From assembly GCA_020435085.1 (NCBI GenBank), contig JAGRAB010000057.1:1-5767 (forward strand): a DNA stretch of 5,767 bases, written 5' to 3'. The first letter of the stretch is position 1, and the number at the start of each line of letters is the position of its first letter. Shown piece after piece: positions 1 to 5,767 of this stretch. A model generated the notes under the pieces. That model was given only the letters and a program-made list of their open reading frames with translations, made no database searches and was not told the origin of the DNA. This DNA is from Bdellovibrionales bacterium. Its GTDB lineage: Bacteria; Bdellovibrionota; Bdellovibrionia; Bdellovibrionales; UBA1609. The position numbers and the translations under genes were made by a program.

Positions 1-2093
1 AAAATGAAACCAACAGCTTGATTTTGGTCCTCTATTTGGACACCTTGTGAATTAAAAAACATTCTCACAAGCTCAGAGTCTTTTTCTCCATTATTGAGGA
101 AAACATCAAATCCTTTTTGGCTAACAAACCCCACAATAGTGCCTTTATTAACGCTATCGCTGACTTTTAGGTGGGCTCGAGTTTTTTGGAGCCATACCCG
201 TTGGACAAGTGGGAACTTAATAAAGTGCTGACGGAGGGACTCTTCTCTACGAATCATTTCATACTCGAGGCCAGCATCTGCCTCAAAAAAATGAAAAGCA
301 TGGTCTGCTTTTATTGTTTTTAAATCTTGTTCTGTAGAGACACCATCTATTACGACATCTGAACCCAGTGCTTGAATTGATGTATCAATTGCTTTGCCTT
401 GGTTCCACTCATCCACAACTTTTAAACGTACAGACTGTTCTTCACCAAATTCAACTTCCAAATAAGAAACGTGATGATCTTGAACCCGAACGACTTGTCC
501 GGGAAACTGCTGACCTTTGTAATTCACTCGAACAGAAACTAAATCATTTTGAGCACCAATGATTGCAAATGTTCCATTTTTTGATGTTTGGGTAAGGCTC
601 ACATCGGGCAAATAAAGCGAATTCATATAGGCAATCGATGAATAAACTCCGCTCGCCTCAACAACAGCTCCTTCAAGCGGCTTTCCCTTAAGCGTCACCA
701 AGCCCCAAACAATACCTCGCTCTTGGTTTTCTTCCCGAACATCTGACTCAGACATGATATCAACAAGAGCTTTAATCATATTATTGTGAAAGACTCTGAC
801 CGTTGCAACAGCACCTGCCGCCACTCGTGCAAGAGTTGGCCAGTGATCTTTCGCCTCAGCTTTAATAATAATGTCTGACCCTTTCGACAAAGTTCCTTCA
901 ACAAAGCGGCCATCATCATCTTTTTCTAAATAGCTCCCAAATGGCTCAAGTGAGACTTTTGCATCTTTAACTTCAACGACTTTGTCTTCATAAGAATAGC
1001 CAGAAATAACTTTAACAATTACCCCATCTTGAACCGGCATTAAACGGATATTTATATGAGTCACTTTTGTTTCATTGCTGGGAACATTTTCAATTTGACT
1101 TAAATCATACTCTTGATGTGCCAGCAGAATACCCGACGCACTGTGCATCTCTGCAATTAAGTAACCTTTCGCCTCAGCAACAGGAATCTCAAAGCGAGCA
1201 TCTCTTAACCAAATTTTTCCCGACTCTTTGGTTTCACCATCAAAAACGCGGCTAATGGAAAGTAAAATATCTGATCCCGTATATGCAAGGCCATCTGTAA
1301 AAATGATGGAGCCCGATAAAAGCAGCGGTCGTTGATTGGCATCTTTCCACTCAAGAGCTGATATTGCATTTGATGCAGGCGGTGTTTCTTTTTTCTCCTC
1401 ATGAACATTTCTTTGCGGATGACGGCTCACCGTCTCTTCTTTTGCAACAAAAATTTGCGAACCCATTTGACTTTGAATCCAACGAATATCTTTTTCATAT
1501 TCTGCTTTTCTCAACTCCTGATTCACAAGTGTTTGTGCTTTTTGAGAAAGCGACTCTTGTTTGAATTCAACCCCTTTTGCTGCTGCTAAAATTTTCTGTT
1601 TCCGAAGATGAAGTGGGTACAGTTGACCCTCTGTATCTGAAAGTTCCACCTGATCAATACCTTTAGGTGCCGCTACTTCTTGAGCCACAAGAAGGTCTTT
1701 ATTTTGTATCAATGTTTGAGAAATCACCAACCCATTTAATTGTGCATCTTTTTCTTTAATTTCTTTATTTTCTACTTTTTCATAGTTATGAAGCTTCTCA
1801 AAAAGAGCCTCGGTATCACCACCCGCATTGAGTGTTACTTGCCCCCAGTCTTGTCCAATAAGAAAATCATTCGCCTCAGCTGTCATATTTGCTCGAACAT
1901 CCTGAAGAGCTACATACGCGGGAGACAATTTATCTGTCATAATTTGTACTGCCGAAAGAGCAACGCCACGGCTATCAACATAATCTAATGTTTTCGGAAA
2001 TAAAATCAGCACGAACATCACGGTGATGAATTTTATCAACTCTTTTTTTATCTTGAGACGTCTCTGAAAAAACAAGTTGAACACCCTATCCAT
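1..2093 (-). CDS. Partial (C-terminus cut by window edge): large membrane-anchored protein with carboxypeptidase-regulatory-like beta-sandwich modules
   Basis: One uninterrupted frame of 697 codons runs from ATG at 2093 off the left edge, so the stop is not seen. An in-frame TGA lies two codons upstream, which makes this ATG the first possible start; no strong ribosome-binding site precedes it. The N-terminus is basic (RRLKIKK, residues 11-17), then one hydrophobic segment at about 19-35 predicts a single-pass anchor with the rest outside the cytoplasm. Residues about 90-250 are charged and Lys/Glu/Gln-rich, probably a linker or partly helical stalk. From about 257 the chain looks like successive beta-sandwich modules: about 257-332, 353-430, 461-540 and 556-640, with another beginning near 642. 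The 461-540 module has the clearest pattern of the carboxypeptidase regulatory-like fold (G-V-L-K-G-K-P-L-E-G-A-V, then T-S-K-N-G-T-F). No catalytic motif is visible. A role in envelope structure or adhesion is only a guess. It follows the 151-residue lipoprotein after 62 bases. Confidence 0.85.
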   Translation of the reverse strand, partial: MDRVFNLFFQRRLKIKKELIKFITVMFVLILFPKTLDYVDSRGVALSAVQIMTDKLSPAYVALQDVRANMTAEANDFLIGQDWGQVTLNAGGDTEALFEKLHNYEKVENKEIKEKDAQLNGLVISQTLIQNKDLLVAQEVAAPKGIDQVELSDTEGQLYPLHLRKQKILAAAKGVEFKQESLSQKAQTLVNQELRKAEYEKDIRWIQSQMGSQIFVAKEETVSRHPQRNVHEEKKETPPASNAISALEWKDANQRPLLLSGSIIFTDGLAYTGSDILLSISRVFDGETKESGKIWLRDARFEIPVAEAKGYLIAEMHSASGILLAHQEYDLSQIENVPSNETKVTHINIRLMPVQDGVIVKVISGYSYEDKVVEVKDAKVSLEPFGSYLEKDDDGRFVEGTLSKGSDIIIKAEAKDHWPTLARVAAGAVATVRVFHNNMIKALVDIMSESDVREENQERGIVWGLVTLKGKPLEGAVVEASGVYSSIAYMNSLYLPDVSLTQTSKNGTFAIIGAQNDLVSVRVNYKGQQFPGQVVRVQDHHVSYLEVEFGEEQSVRLKVVDEWNQGKAIDTSIQALGSDVVIDGVSTEQDLKTIKADHAFHFFEADAGLEYEMIRREESLRQHFIKFPLVQRVWLQKTRAHLKVSDSVNKGTIVGFVSQKGFDVFLNNGEKDSELVRMFFNSQGVQIEDQNQAVGFI

Positions 2094-2124
2094 GGATCAT
2101 TGCTGCCTACTCTTTGGTTTGGCC

Positions 2125-2140
2125 GAGGAGTTCTCTCCCC
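2125..2140 (-). other. Small GC-rich hairpin in the leader of the large membrane protein gene
   Basis: On the minus strand GGGGAG, loop AGAA, CTCCTC can form a six-pair stem with one G-U wobble. It lies in the 62-base gap between the 151-residue lipoprotein stop and the ATG at 2093. No run of T follows, so it is not a standard intrinsic terminator. It could be a leader structure or mRNA processing site, or chance. The gap shows no convincing -35/-10 promoter. Confidence 0.25.
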
Positions 2141-2155
2141 CTTTGGATAGTCTAG

Positions 2156-2611
2156 TTAAAACACTCTGAAATCGTCAATAATATTAGGGTCTTCACGACG
2201 TTTGGTGAGTTGTTCTTTGACGCGTTCACGGATGAGCTTGGCTAGTCTTTCATCTTGACCAACTTGAACATAGCCATTTATTGACTGCTCCGAAACCGCC
2301 GCCTTTTTTTCTTTATACACGTATATCTCAATCGTGTAGGGACGACGGTCTCCACGAATTAAAATATGTGCAAAATACCTTTCTGGCCATGAGTGTGAGG
2401 GAATAAACTTTCTCCCACCTGGACGAAAGTACTTAGAATAGATCTCTAATCCCGATTTTTCTGTCTTTCGAATACCTAATGGGACTGAGCTCAAAACTGC
2501 ACTTTTTATATGCGTCAATGGTTTATCAATATCAACAAGTCGAACTCCCCCACCCCAGGAGGCGCATCCAACAAGAAAAAATATACAAATAAAGACTGCC
2601 TTTTGAACCAC
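2156..2611 (-). CDS. Unrecognised 151-residue lipoprotein
   Basis: The protein starts with a short signal peptide (hydrophobic residues about 5-15) ending in a lipobox, L-V-G-C, with the lipidated cysteine predicted at residue 16. Residue 17 is Ala, not Asp, which does not suggest inner-membrane retention by the E. coli rule. The mature part (135 residues) is mixed alpha/beta by eye, with a notable G-D-R-R-P-Y-T-I-E-I-Y-V stretch near residues 87-98 and a basic, probably helical C-terminal region (about 118-140). I do not recognise the family. The start is GTG; it lies in the same frame as the upstream transaldolase and is separated from its TAA by one codon (GGC). Only a weak AAGG precedes it at very short distance, so translation probably depends on ribosomes terminating on the transaldolase gene. 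The only start codon giving a sensible signal peptide is this GTG. Confidence 0.8.
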   Translation of the reverse strand: MVQKAVFICIFFLVGCASWGGGVRLVDIDKPLTHIKSAVLSSVPLGIRKTEKSGLEIYSKYFRPGGRKFIPSHSWPERYFAHILIRGDRRPYTIEIYVYKEKKAAVSEQSINGYVQVGQDERLAKLIRERVKEQLTKRREDPNIIDDFRVF

Positions 2612-2614
2612 GCC

Positions 2615-3259
2615 TTATTGTGGCATCTTTTGAGCGTCTTTCAAGAACTGTTCGAGACCTTTGTCTGTTAAAGGATGTTTTGCAAGCCCTGGTAAAACTT
2701 TAAACGGAACCGTCACAATATCAGCACCAATGAGAGCTGCATCTAAAATATGAATCGGGTGGCGAATACTCGCCGCTAAGATTTCTGTTTTAAATCCATA
2801 GTTTAAATAAATTTGCTTAATCTGACTAATCAGGTCCATTCCATTATAAGAGATGTCATCAAGCCGACCAATAAATGGTGACGCCAGAGTAGCTCCTGCT
2901 TTTGCCGCCAAAAGAGCCTGAACTGGAGAAAAAATCAAAGTCACGTTTGTTCGAATGCCCTCGTTTGTTAGGCGTCGAACAGCAACTAGACCTTCATCTA
3001 GCATTGGAATTTTCACAACAACATTATCACTAATTTTTGCAAGTTCCAGACCCTCTTTAAACATCCCTTCCGCATCTGTCGCAAGAACTTCTGCTGAAAC
3101 GAGCCCATCGACCTCGGTACAAATTTCTTTAATGACCTCATGGTGGGGGCGACCCATTTTTGCAACTAAACTCGGGTTTGTTGTCACTCCATCAACAAGG
3201 CCCATTGCATTTGCCTTTTTAATTTCTGAAATATCCGCACTATCAATATAAAATTTCAT
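2615..3259 (-). CDS. tal: Transaldolase, small TalC/FSA-like subfamily (214 residues)
   Basis: Transfers a dihydroxyacetone unit between sugar phosphates (sedoheptulose 7-phosphate and glyceraldehyde 3-phosphate to erythrose 4-phosphate and fructose 6-phosphate) in the cytoplasmic pentose phosphate pathway. Family hallmarks in order: M-K-F-Y-I-D with Asp6, V-T-T-N-P-S with Thr27/Asn28, V-V-K-I-P with the Schiff-base Lys83, F-S-P-V-Q-A at 110-115, S-P-F-I-G-R-L-D-D at 127-135 and A-A-S-I-R near 162-166. The length is standard for the roughly 215-residue subfamily. Glu57 and Phe129 are the transaldolase-type residues; fructose-6-phosphate aldolases carry Gln and Tyr there. The ATG at 3259 is chosen because it gives the family's usual N-terminus and follows an excellent GGAGGA at four-base-range spacing. 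A GTG at 3304 in the same frame would add 15 atypical residues. It sits between the folK-like gene and a lipoprotein gene. Confidence 0.93.
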   Translation of the reverse strand: MKFYIDSADISEIKKANAMGLVDGVTTNPSLVAKMGRPHHEVIKEICTEVDGLVSAEVLATDAEGMFKEGLELAKISDNVVVKIPMLDEGLVAVRRLTNEGIRTNVTLIFSPVQALLAAKAGATLASPFIGRLDDISYNGMDLISQIKQIYLNYGFKTEILAASIRHPIHILDAALIGADIVTVPFKVLPGLAKHPLTDKGLEQFLKDAQKMPQ

Positions 3260-3262
3260 GGC

Positions 3263-3268
3263 TCCTCC
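3263..3268 (-). promoter_or_regulatory. Ribosome-binding site of tal (decides the start)
   Basis: GGAGGA on the minus strand ends three bases before the ATG at 3259. It is the best Shine-Dalgarno match among the internal genes and supports the 214-residue start over the upstream GTG at 3304, which overlaps the preceding TAG by one base. Confidence 0.8.
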
Positions 3269-3303
3269 ACAAGCTGTCACGACCCTTTTAATGGAATCCC
3301 ACA

Positions 3304-3840
3304 CTAAAAATCAAGTATGGTTTTTCCTTGATCAAAAAACTCTCCCCATCTCAAATCAGCAAAGTCTCTCGTAATTGCATGTAAATTCTTCTGTAAAACC
3401 GGGTGAAAATACTCCCCCCAGACCTCTGCCGCAGGAAAGACCATTTCTGGCTTTGCATGAAAAAGAGGATGGGGAAGGGTTAAAAACTCTGTCATCAGCG
3501 TTTGATCTTCGTAGGCGAGGAGATTAAGGCTTAAGCTTCTATGCAAAACCTCGCTTTTGTTTTTCTTTTCTACTTCTAAAATAAAGGTCATTAATTGTAC
3601 GGGAGAAAGGCCCGTTGTCACTTTTAATGCCAAACTCAACCCCTCAAAGTCCATCACTGTTCTTAAATCATGAGTGTGCTGGGGGTGTCTCTGACTTCGT
3701 TTTACCCTATAAATAGACGAAACTTTTTGAACATCTACTTTTTTAAGCAGGTCTTTCATAACATCACGGCAAAGACTAATGCCATCATTGCTAAATACTT
3801 TTAAACCAATAAGTGCAATGTACATTGTTGGCTTTATCAT
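3304..3840 (-). CDS. Diverged HPPK-fold (FolK-like) protein, probably not an active pyrophosphokinase
   Basis: The layout matches 6-hydroxymethyl-7,8-dihydropterin pyrophosphokinase: an opening strand M-Y-I-A-L (6-10), S-S-I-Y-R near 41-45, a T-T-G-L-S-P-V-Q-L helix start at 75-83, the V-E-K-K region at 90-93, R-S-L-S-L-N-L-L at 101-108, L-P-H-P at 122-125 and F-P-A-A-E-V at 135-140. Length 178 is close to the family's roughly 160. Key residues differ. The two magnesium-binding aspartates (Asp95 and Asp97 in E. coli FolK) align with Ser104 and Asn106. Arg121 aligns with Lys130, and the G-S-N of the first loop is replaced by I-G-L. Arg92 (Arg101 here) and His115 (His124) are kept. Folate synthesis is therefore doubtful; a structural or regulatory role is possible but unknown. 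The ATG start is preceded by AAGGG overlapping the dapB stop, eight bases apart. An ATG five codons later is the alternative start. Confidence 0.75.
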   Translation of the reverse strand: MIKPTMYIALIGLKVFSNDGISLCRDVMKDLLKKVDVQKVSSIYRVKRSQRHPQHTHDLRTVMDFEGLSLALKVTTGLSPVQLMTFILEVEKKNKSEVLHRSLSLNLLAYEDQTLMTEFLTLPHPLFHAKPEMVFPAAEVWGEYFHPVLQKNLHAITRDFADLRWGEFFDQGKTILDF

Positions 3841-3848
3841 TTTTGCCC

Positions 3849-4535
3849 TTAAATACCTAAAATATCATTGAGATGGTACAAGCCTTTTTCTTTGGCACTC
3901 AACCACTCGGCCGCACGAATAGCACCTGCCGCAAAAACAGATCTGTTCAGCGCGGTGTGCTCAAGCGTGATGGTCTCATCTTCCGACATTGCAAAAATTT
4001 TGTGAATACCAAAAATACCACCCCCGCGAAGAGAAACCATTTGTTCGACGGAAGTTCCAGTTGCTGTTTCTAATTTTTCTTTTAAAAATAAGGCTGTCCC
4101 ACTAGGACTGTCTTTTTTGTTTTTATGATGAAGCTCTTCGATACCAAATTCAAAGTCTCTCAGTGCCTTAAACTGTTTCAACAACTCTCCGACAAAAGCA
4201 ACTCCAATCGACATATTGGGAGACCAAAGCGTTGGTACAACCATTCCTAATTCATTCAACTTTTTATTTTGAAAACTCGAAAGCCCTGTCGTTCCACTAA
4301 CAAGTGGTTTTTTATTATGCAGACACCAATCACAAATTTTTTCAAACCCCGCAGGAAGAGAGAAATCGATGACAAGGTCAATCTCTTGAGCCGGCAAAGC
4401 TTCTGGTTTTGAAAAATAATCTTCACTCCCTTGAGCCACTCCCGCCTTAAACGTTAATATTTGAGAGTCCTTAAGACGACGAATCACCTCTTGGCCCATT
4501 CGTCCACTTGCTCCCATGACAGCTACATTTTTCAC
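3849..4535 (-). CDS. dapB: 4-hydroxy-tetrahydrodipicolinate reductase (DapB)
   Basis: Catalyses NAD(P)H-dependent reduction of hydroxy-tetrahydrodipicolinate to tetrahydrodipicolinate, the second step of the DAP/lysine branch, in the cytoplasm. Visible motifs: nucleotide-binding G-A-S-G-R-M-G at 8-14, S-G-T-T-G at 80-84, S-P-N-M-S-I-G-V at 105-112, the catalytic E-L-H-H-K-N-K-K-D with His136 and Lys140 (E. coli His159 and Lys163), the substrate-binding P-S-G-T-A at 144-148, and the C-terminal A-G-A-I-R-A-A-E-W-L at 203-212. At 228 residues it is compact against about 270 in E. coli; the shortening falls in the loop after the first strand-helix and in the substrate domain. Ala34 and Gln35 occupy the place of E. 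coli Glu38/Arg39. The start is GTG directly after the dapA TAA; the next ATG (residue 7) would remove the first strand. GGAG lies nine bases upstream inside dapA. Confidence 0.95.
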   Translation of the reverse strand: MKNVAVMGASGRMGQEVIRRLKDSQILTFKAGVAQGSEDYFSKPEALPAQEIDLVIDFSLPAGFEKICDWCLHNKKPLVSGTTGLSSFQNKKLNELGMVVPTLWSPNMSIGVAFVGELLKQFKALRDFEFGIEELHHKNKKDSPSGTALFLKEKLETATGTSVEQMVSLRGGGIFGIHKIFAMSEDETITLEHTALNRSVFAAGAIRAAEWLSAKEKGLYHLNDILGI

Positions 4536-5414
4536 TTATATTAACTCCAACTTTACAAGCTCTGTTTTTAATTTTGCCGTTGCTTCTGGTGACATCTCGA
4601 GCAGTGGTAGCCGAAGTTCCGCCGAGTCAAAAACTTCCATTTCTGCTAATGCTCGTTTCACTCCTATCGGATTTGATTCTAAATAAATAGCCTCTAACAA
4701 AGAACCAAACTTTTCTGTAAACAGCTTTGACGCTCCTGAGTTTTTCTTTACTTCGCTCAATGCTTGCTTCAATTGCTTTGGAATAATATGAGAAATAACG
4801 GAAATCACGCCATCTCCAACCGTTGAGCACAGTTCAATACAGGTGGCGTCATCACCACTTGTTATTAAAAATGTTTCACCAACGGCTTCACGAATTTTTC
4901 TTCCAAAACCAATATCACCCGAGGCCTCTTTAATGCCAATAACGTTTTCGTGTGTCGATAACTCCTGGATGGCCTCCAAAGAAAGAGCCGTGACCGTTCT
5001 TCCTGGCACATTATAAAGAATGATTGGAATTTCACTGTTTTCTGCAATCGCCTGAAAATGGGCCACAAGCCCTGCTTGTGTTGGTTTATTATAATATGGG
5101 ACAACCACAAGGGCCGCTTCGGCACCCCACTCTTTCGCTCGTTTGGTATTTTCGATTGTTTTCTTTGTTGAGTTTGAACCCGTACCTACAATTACGGAAA
5201 CATCATCTCCCACCTCTGCCTTTGTGGCCTCAAGGAGTCTCAAAACCTCTTCCGTTGATAATGTGGGACTCTCTCCTGTTGTTCCATTAACAACAAAGCC
5301 ATCAACTCCATTTTGTTTTTGAAACTGAACGAGACGACGAAAACTCGAAATATCTAGCTCTCCACCAATAAATGGAGTTGCGAGTGCTGTAATTAAGCCT
5401 GAGTACTTTTTCAT
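4536..5414 (-). CDS. dapA: 4-hydroxy-tetrahydrodipicolinate synthase (DapA)
   Basis: Condenses pyruvate with aspartate 4-semialdehyde, the first committed step to diaminopimelate and lysine, acting as a cytoplasmic class I aldolase. The 292 residues equal the E. coli length. Seen in order: G-T-T-G-E-S at 44-49 (Thr45/Thr46 of the catalytic triad), P-Y-Y-N-K-P at 106-111, Y-N-V-P-G-R-T at 134-140 with catalytic Tyr134 and substrate-binding Arg139, G-I-K-E-A-S with Schiff-base Lys162, S-G-D-D near 186-189, and E-S-N-P-I-G-V-K toward the C-terminus. The lysine allosteric site differs from E. coli: His53, His56 and Glu84 correspond to Thr54, Val57 and Lys85, so lysine feedback may be weak or absent. 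ATG start with GAGGAA inside the upstream lipoprotein gene, one base between the genes; dapB starts on the base after its stop. Confidence 0.97.
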   Translation of the reverse strand: MKKYSGLITALATPFIGGELDISSFRRLVQFQKQNGVDGFVVNGTTGESPTLSTEEVLRLLEATKAEVGDDVSVIVGTGSNSTKKTIENTKRAKEWGAEAALVVVPYYNKPTQAGLVAHFQAIAENSEIPIILYNVPGRTVTALSLEAIQELSTHENVIGIKEASGDIGFGRKIREAVGETFLITSGDDATCIELCSTVGDGVISVISHIIPKQLKQALSEVKKNSGASKLFTEKFGSLLEAIYLESNPIGVKRALAEMEVFDSAELRLPLLEMSPEATAKLKTELVKLELI

Positions 5415-5415
5415 T

Positions 5416-5637
5416 TTATTCCTCTTCTTCTGCGTCGACTTTTTTCTTTGTTGTATAGTCCGGCGAGACGTACTCGCTGGCTCCTGAATAAGTTGGGTGG
5501 CCTCGCCCTAAGCGAGGGGCTTTCTCTGGAGGAAGCGGGTCACCCTTGACACCACAACCGAAAAGCCCCCCTAAGGCTATGCAGAAAATAATACCAATTC
5601 CAAAAAATAATTGTCTTAATTCACAAGTAAACAACAA
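5416..5637 (-). CDS. Small LptM-like lipoprotein
   Basis: A 73-residue protein with a hydrophobic signal segment (about 10-26) and a lipobox L-F-G-C giving a predicted lipidated Cys28. The mature end begins C-G-V-K-G-D-P-L-P-P, the signature of the small lipoprotein family that includes E. coli LptM (YifL), which helps LptD maturation at the outer membrane. Members often sit beside lysine/DAP genes (yifL next to dapF in E. coli), which fits the dapA neighbour here. The tail is acidic. The start is uncertain: TTG at 5637, with another TTG directly after it, and no good ribosome-binding site at the right distance. The frame stays open upstream to the window edge but has no ATG or GTG. The n-region has only one arginine before the hydrophobic core, so a different, non-canonical start is possible. 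The gene identity is firmer than its start. Confidence 0.72.
   Translation of the reverse strand: MLFTCELRQLFFGIGIIFCIALGGLFGCGVKGDPLPPEKAPRLGRGHPTYSGASEYVSPDYTTKKKVDAEEEE
5419..5424 (-). promoter_or_regulatory. Ribosome-binding site of dapA, inside the upstream lipoprotein gene
   Basis: GAGGAA on the minus strand lies four bases before the dapA ATG at 5414 and within the last codons of the lipoprotein gene. These codons encode its acidic E-E-E-E tail, so one stretch serves as both protein end and translation signal. This favours coupled translation. Confidence 0.75.
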
Positions 5638-5704
5638 GTACCAAGATTTTGTATTTACAGCAATCTTGCACGAGGCGTTAGAGGCTGTATCCCCCTTAAT
5701 TTTA

Positions 5705-5767
5705 CTACCGCGTCGACTGGATTTTAGTTTGTAACCGAAATGACAAGCCTCCTTGGTGACTTGTGAA
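5705..5767 (-). CDS. Possible last 20 codons of an upstream gene (cut by window edge)
   Basis: A minus-strand frame enters from the right edge and ends at TAG (5707-5705) after 20 codons, with no start in view and no recognisable motif. It is too short to tell coding from chance. The stretch 5638-5704 between it and the small lipoprotein start shows an AAGGGGG without a canonical start at proper spacing, and no convincing promoter. Confidence 0.2.
   Translation of the reverse strand, partial: FTSHQGGLSFRLQTKIQSTR
5743..5764 (-). other. Hairpin enclosing an AAGGAGG Shine-Dalgarno-like sequence
   Basis: On the minus strand ACAAG (5764-5760) pairs with CTTGT (5747-5743). The inner bases extend the stem by a T-G wobble and a C-G pair. 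The enclosed part contains AAGGAGG (5754-5748). No canonical start codon follows at usual spacing in a frame that stays open for long, and no T-run follows, so neither a translation start nor a terminator is convincing. Confidence 0.25.

Noticed and set aside
1205..1408. 67-codon minus-strand open frame
   Set aside because: It is an out-of-frame shadow inside the continuous 697-codon minus-strand frame, with no motif of its own.
1740..1988. 82-codon plus-strand open frame rich in Phe and Ile, membrane-like
   Set aside because: The hydrophobic look is the antisense reading of Lys/Glu-rich codons in the large membrane protein gene.
2125..2140. Intrinsic terminator after the 151-residue lipoprotein gene
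   Set aside because: The stem is short with a wobble pair, and no T-run follows on the minus strand.
2955..3251. 98-codon plus-strand open frame
   Set aside because: It lies fully antisense to the well-supported transaldolase, has low-complexity Ser/Thr/Arg-rich content and no family motif.
3260..3304. N-terminal extension of transaldolase from GTG at 3304
   Set aside because: The 15 extra residues do not resemble the family N-terminus, and a strong GGAGGA directly precedes the ATG at 3259.
5024..5290. 88-codon plus-strand open frame
   Set aside because: It is antisense to dapA, whose catalytic motifs are intact across this stretch.

Overview
All credible genes in this window lie on the minus strand and read from right to left. 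The window looks like a compact bacterial operon from a Gram-negative organism. Evidence for Gram-negative is two lipobox lipoproteins, one resembling the LptM outer-membrane-assembly family, plus the diaminopimelate (DAP) branch of lysine synthesis. Base composition leans AT. Non-ATG starts are frequent: GTG for dapB and the 151-residue lipoprotein, probably TTG for the small lipoprotein. A delta-proteobacterial or Bdellovibrionota-like source would fit, but that is an inference from style and gene mix, not a proven assignment.

In order of transcription: (1) positions 5767-5638 hold the window edge, with a possible last 20 codons of an upstream gene and a hairpin that would occlude a Shine-Dalgarno-like sequence. 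(2) 5637-5416 encodes a small LptM-like lipoprotein. (3) 5414-4536 is dapA and (4) 4535-3849 is dapB, the first two committed steps of DAP/lysine synthesis. (5) 3840-3304 is a diverged HPPK (FolK)-fold protein that appears to have lost the two metal-binding aspartates of the active enzyme. (6) 3259-2615 is a small class transaldolase with transaldolase-type rather than fructose-6-phosphate-aldolase-type signature residues. (7) 2611-2156 is an unrecognised 151-residue lipoprotein. (8) After a 62-base gap, an open frame of 697 codons runs from 2093 off the left edge. It encodes the N-terminal part of a large membrane-anchored protein with several beta-sandwich-like modules.

Genes 2 to 7 are separated by at most 8 bases if the transaldolase frame upstream of its chosen start is ignored (44 bases from the folK-like stop to the tal ATG). 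Several ribosome-binding sites sit inside the preceding gene or on its stop codon, so co-transcription and translational coupling are likely. DapA makes hydroxy-tetrahydrodipicolinate from pyruvate and aspartate semialdehyde and DapB reduces it, feeding peptidoglycan DAP and lysine. Transaldolase belongs to the pentose phosphate pathway. The envelope proteins at both ends suggest a cell-wall or envelope theme. I see no tRNA, rRNA, CRISPR array, insertion sequence or convincing rho-independent terminator.

Nothing here is clearly a new defence or mobile system. The items most worth a second look are the apparently dead HPPK homologue inside a dap operon, the large uncharacterised membrane-anchored protein, DapA's substituted lysine-feedback site, and DapB's unusual cofactor-loop residues.
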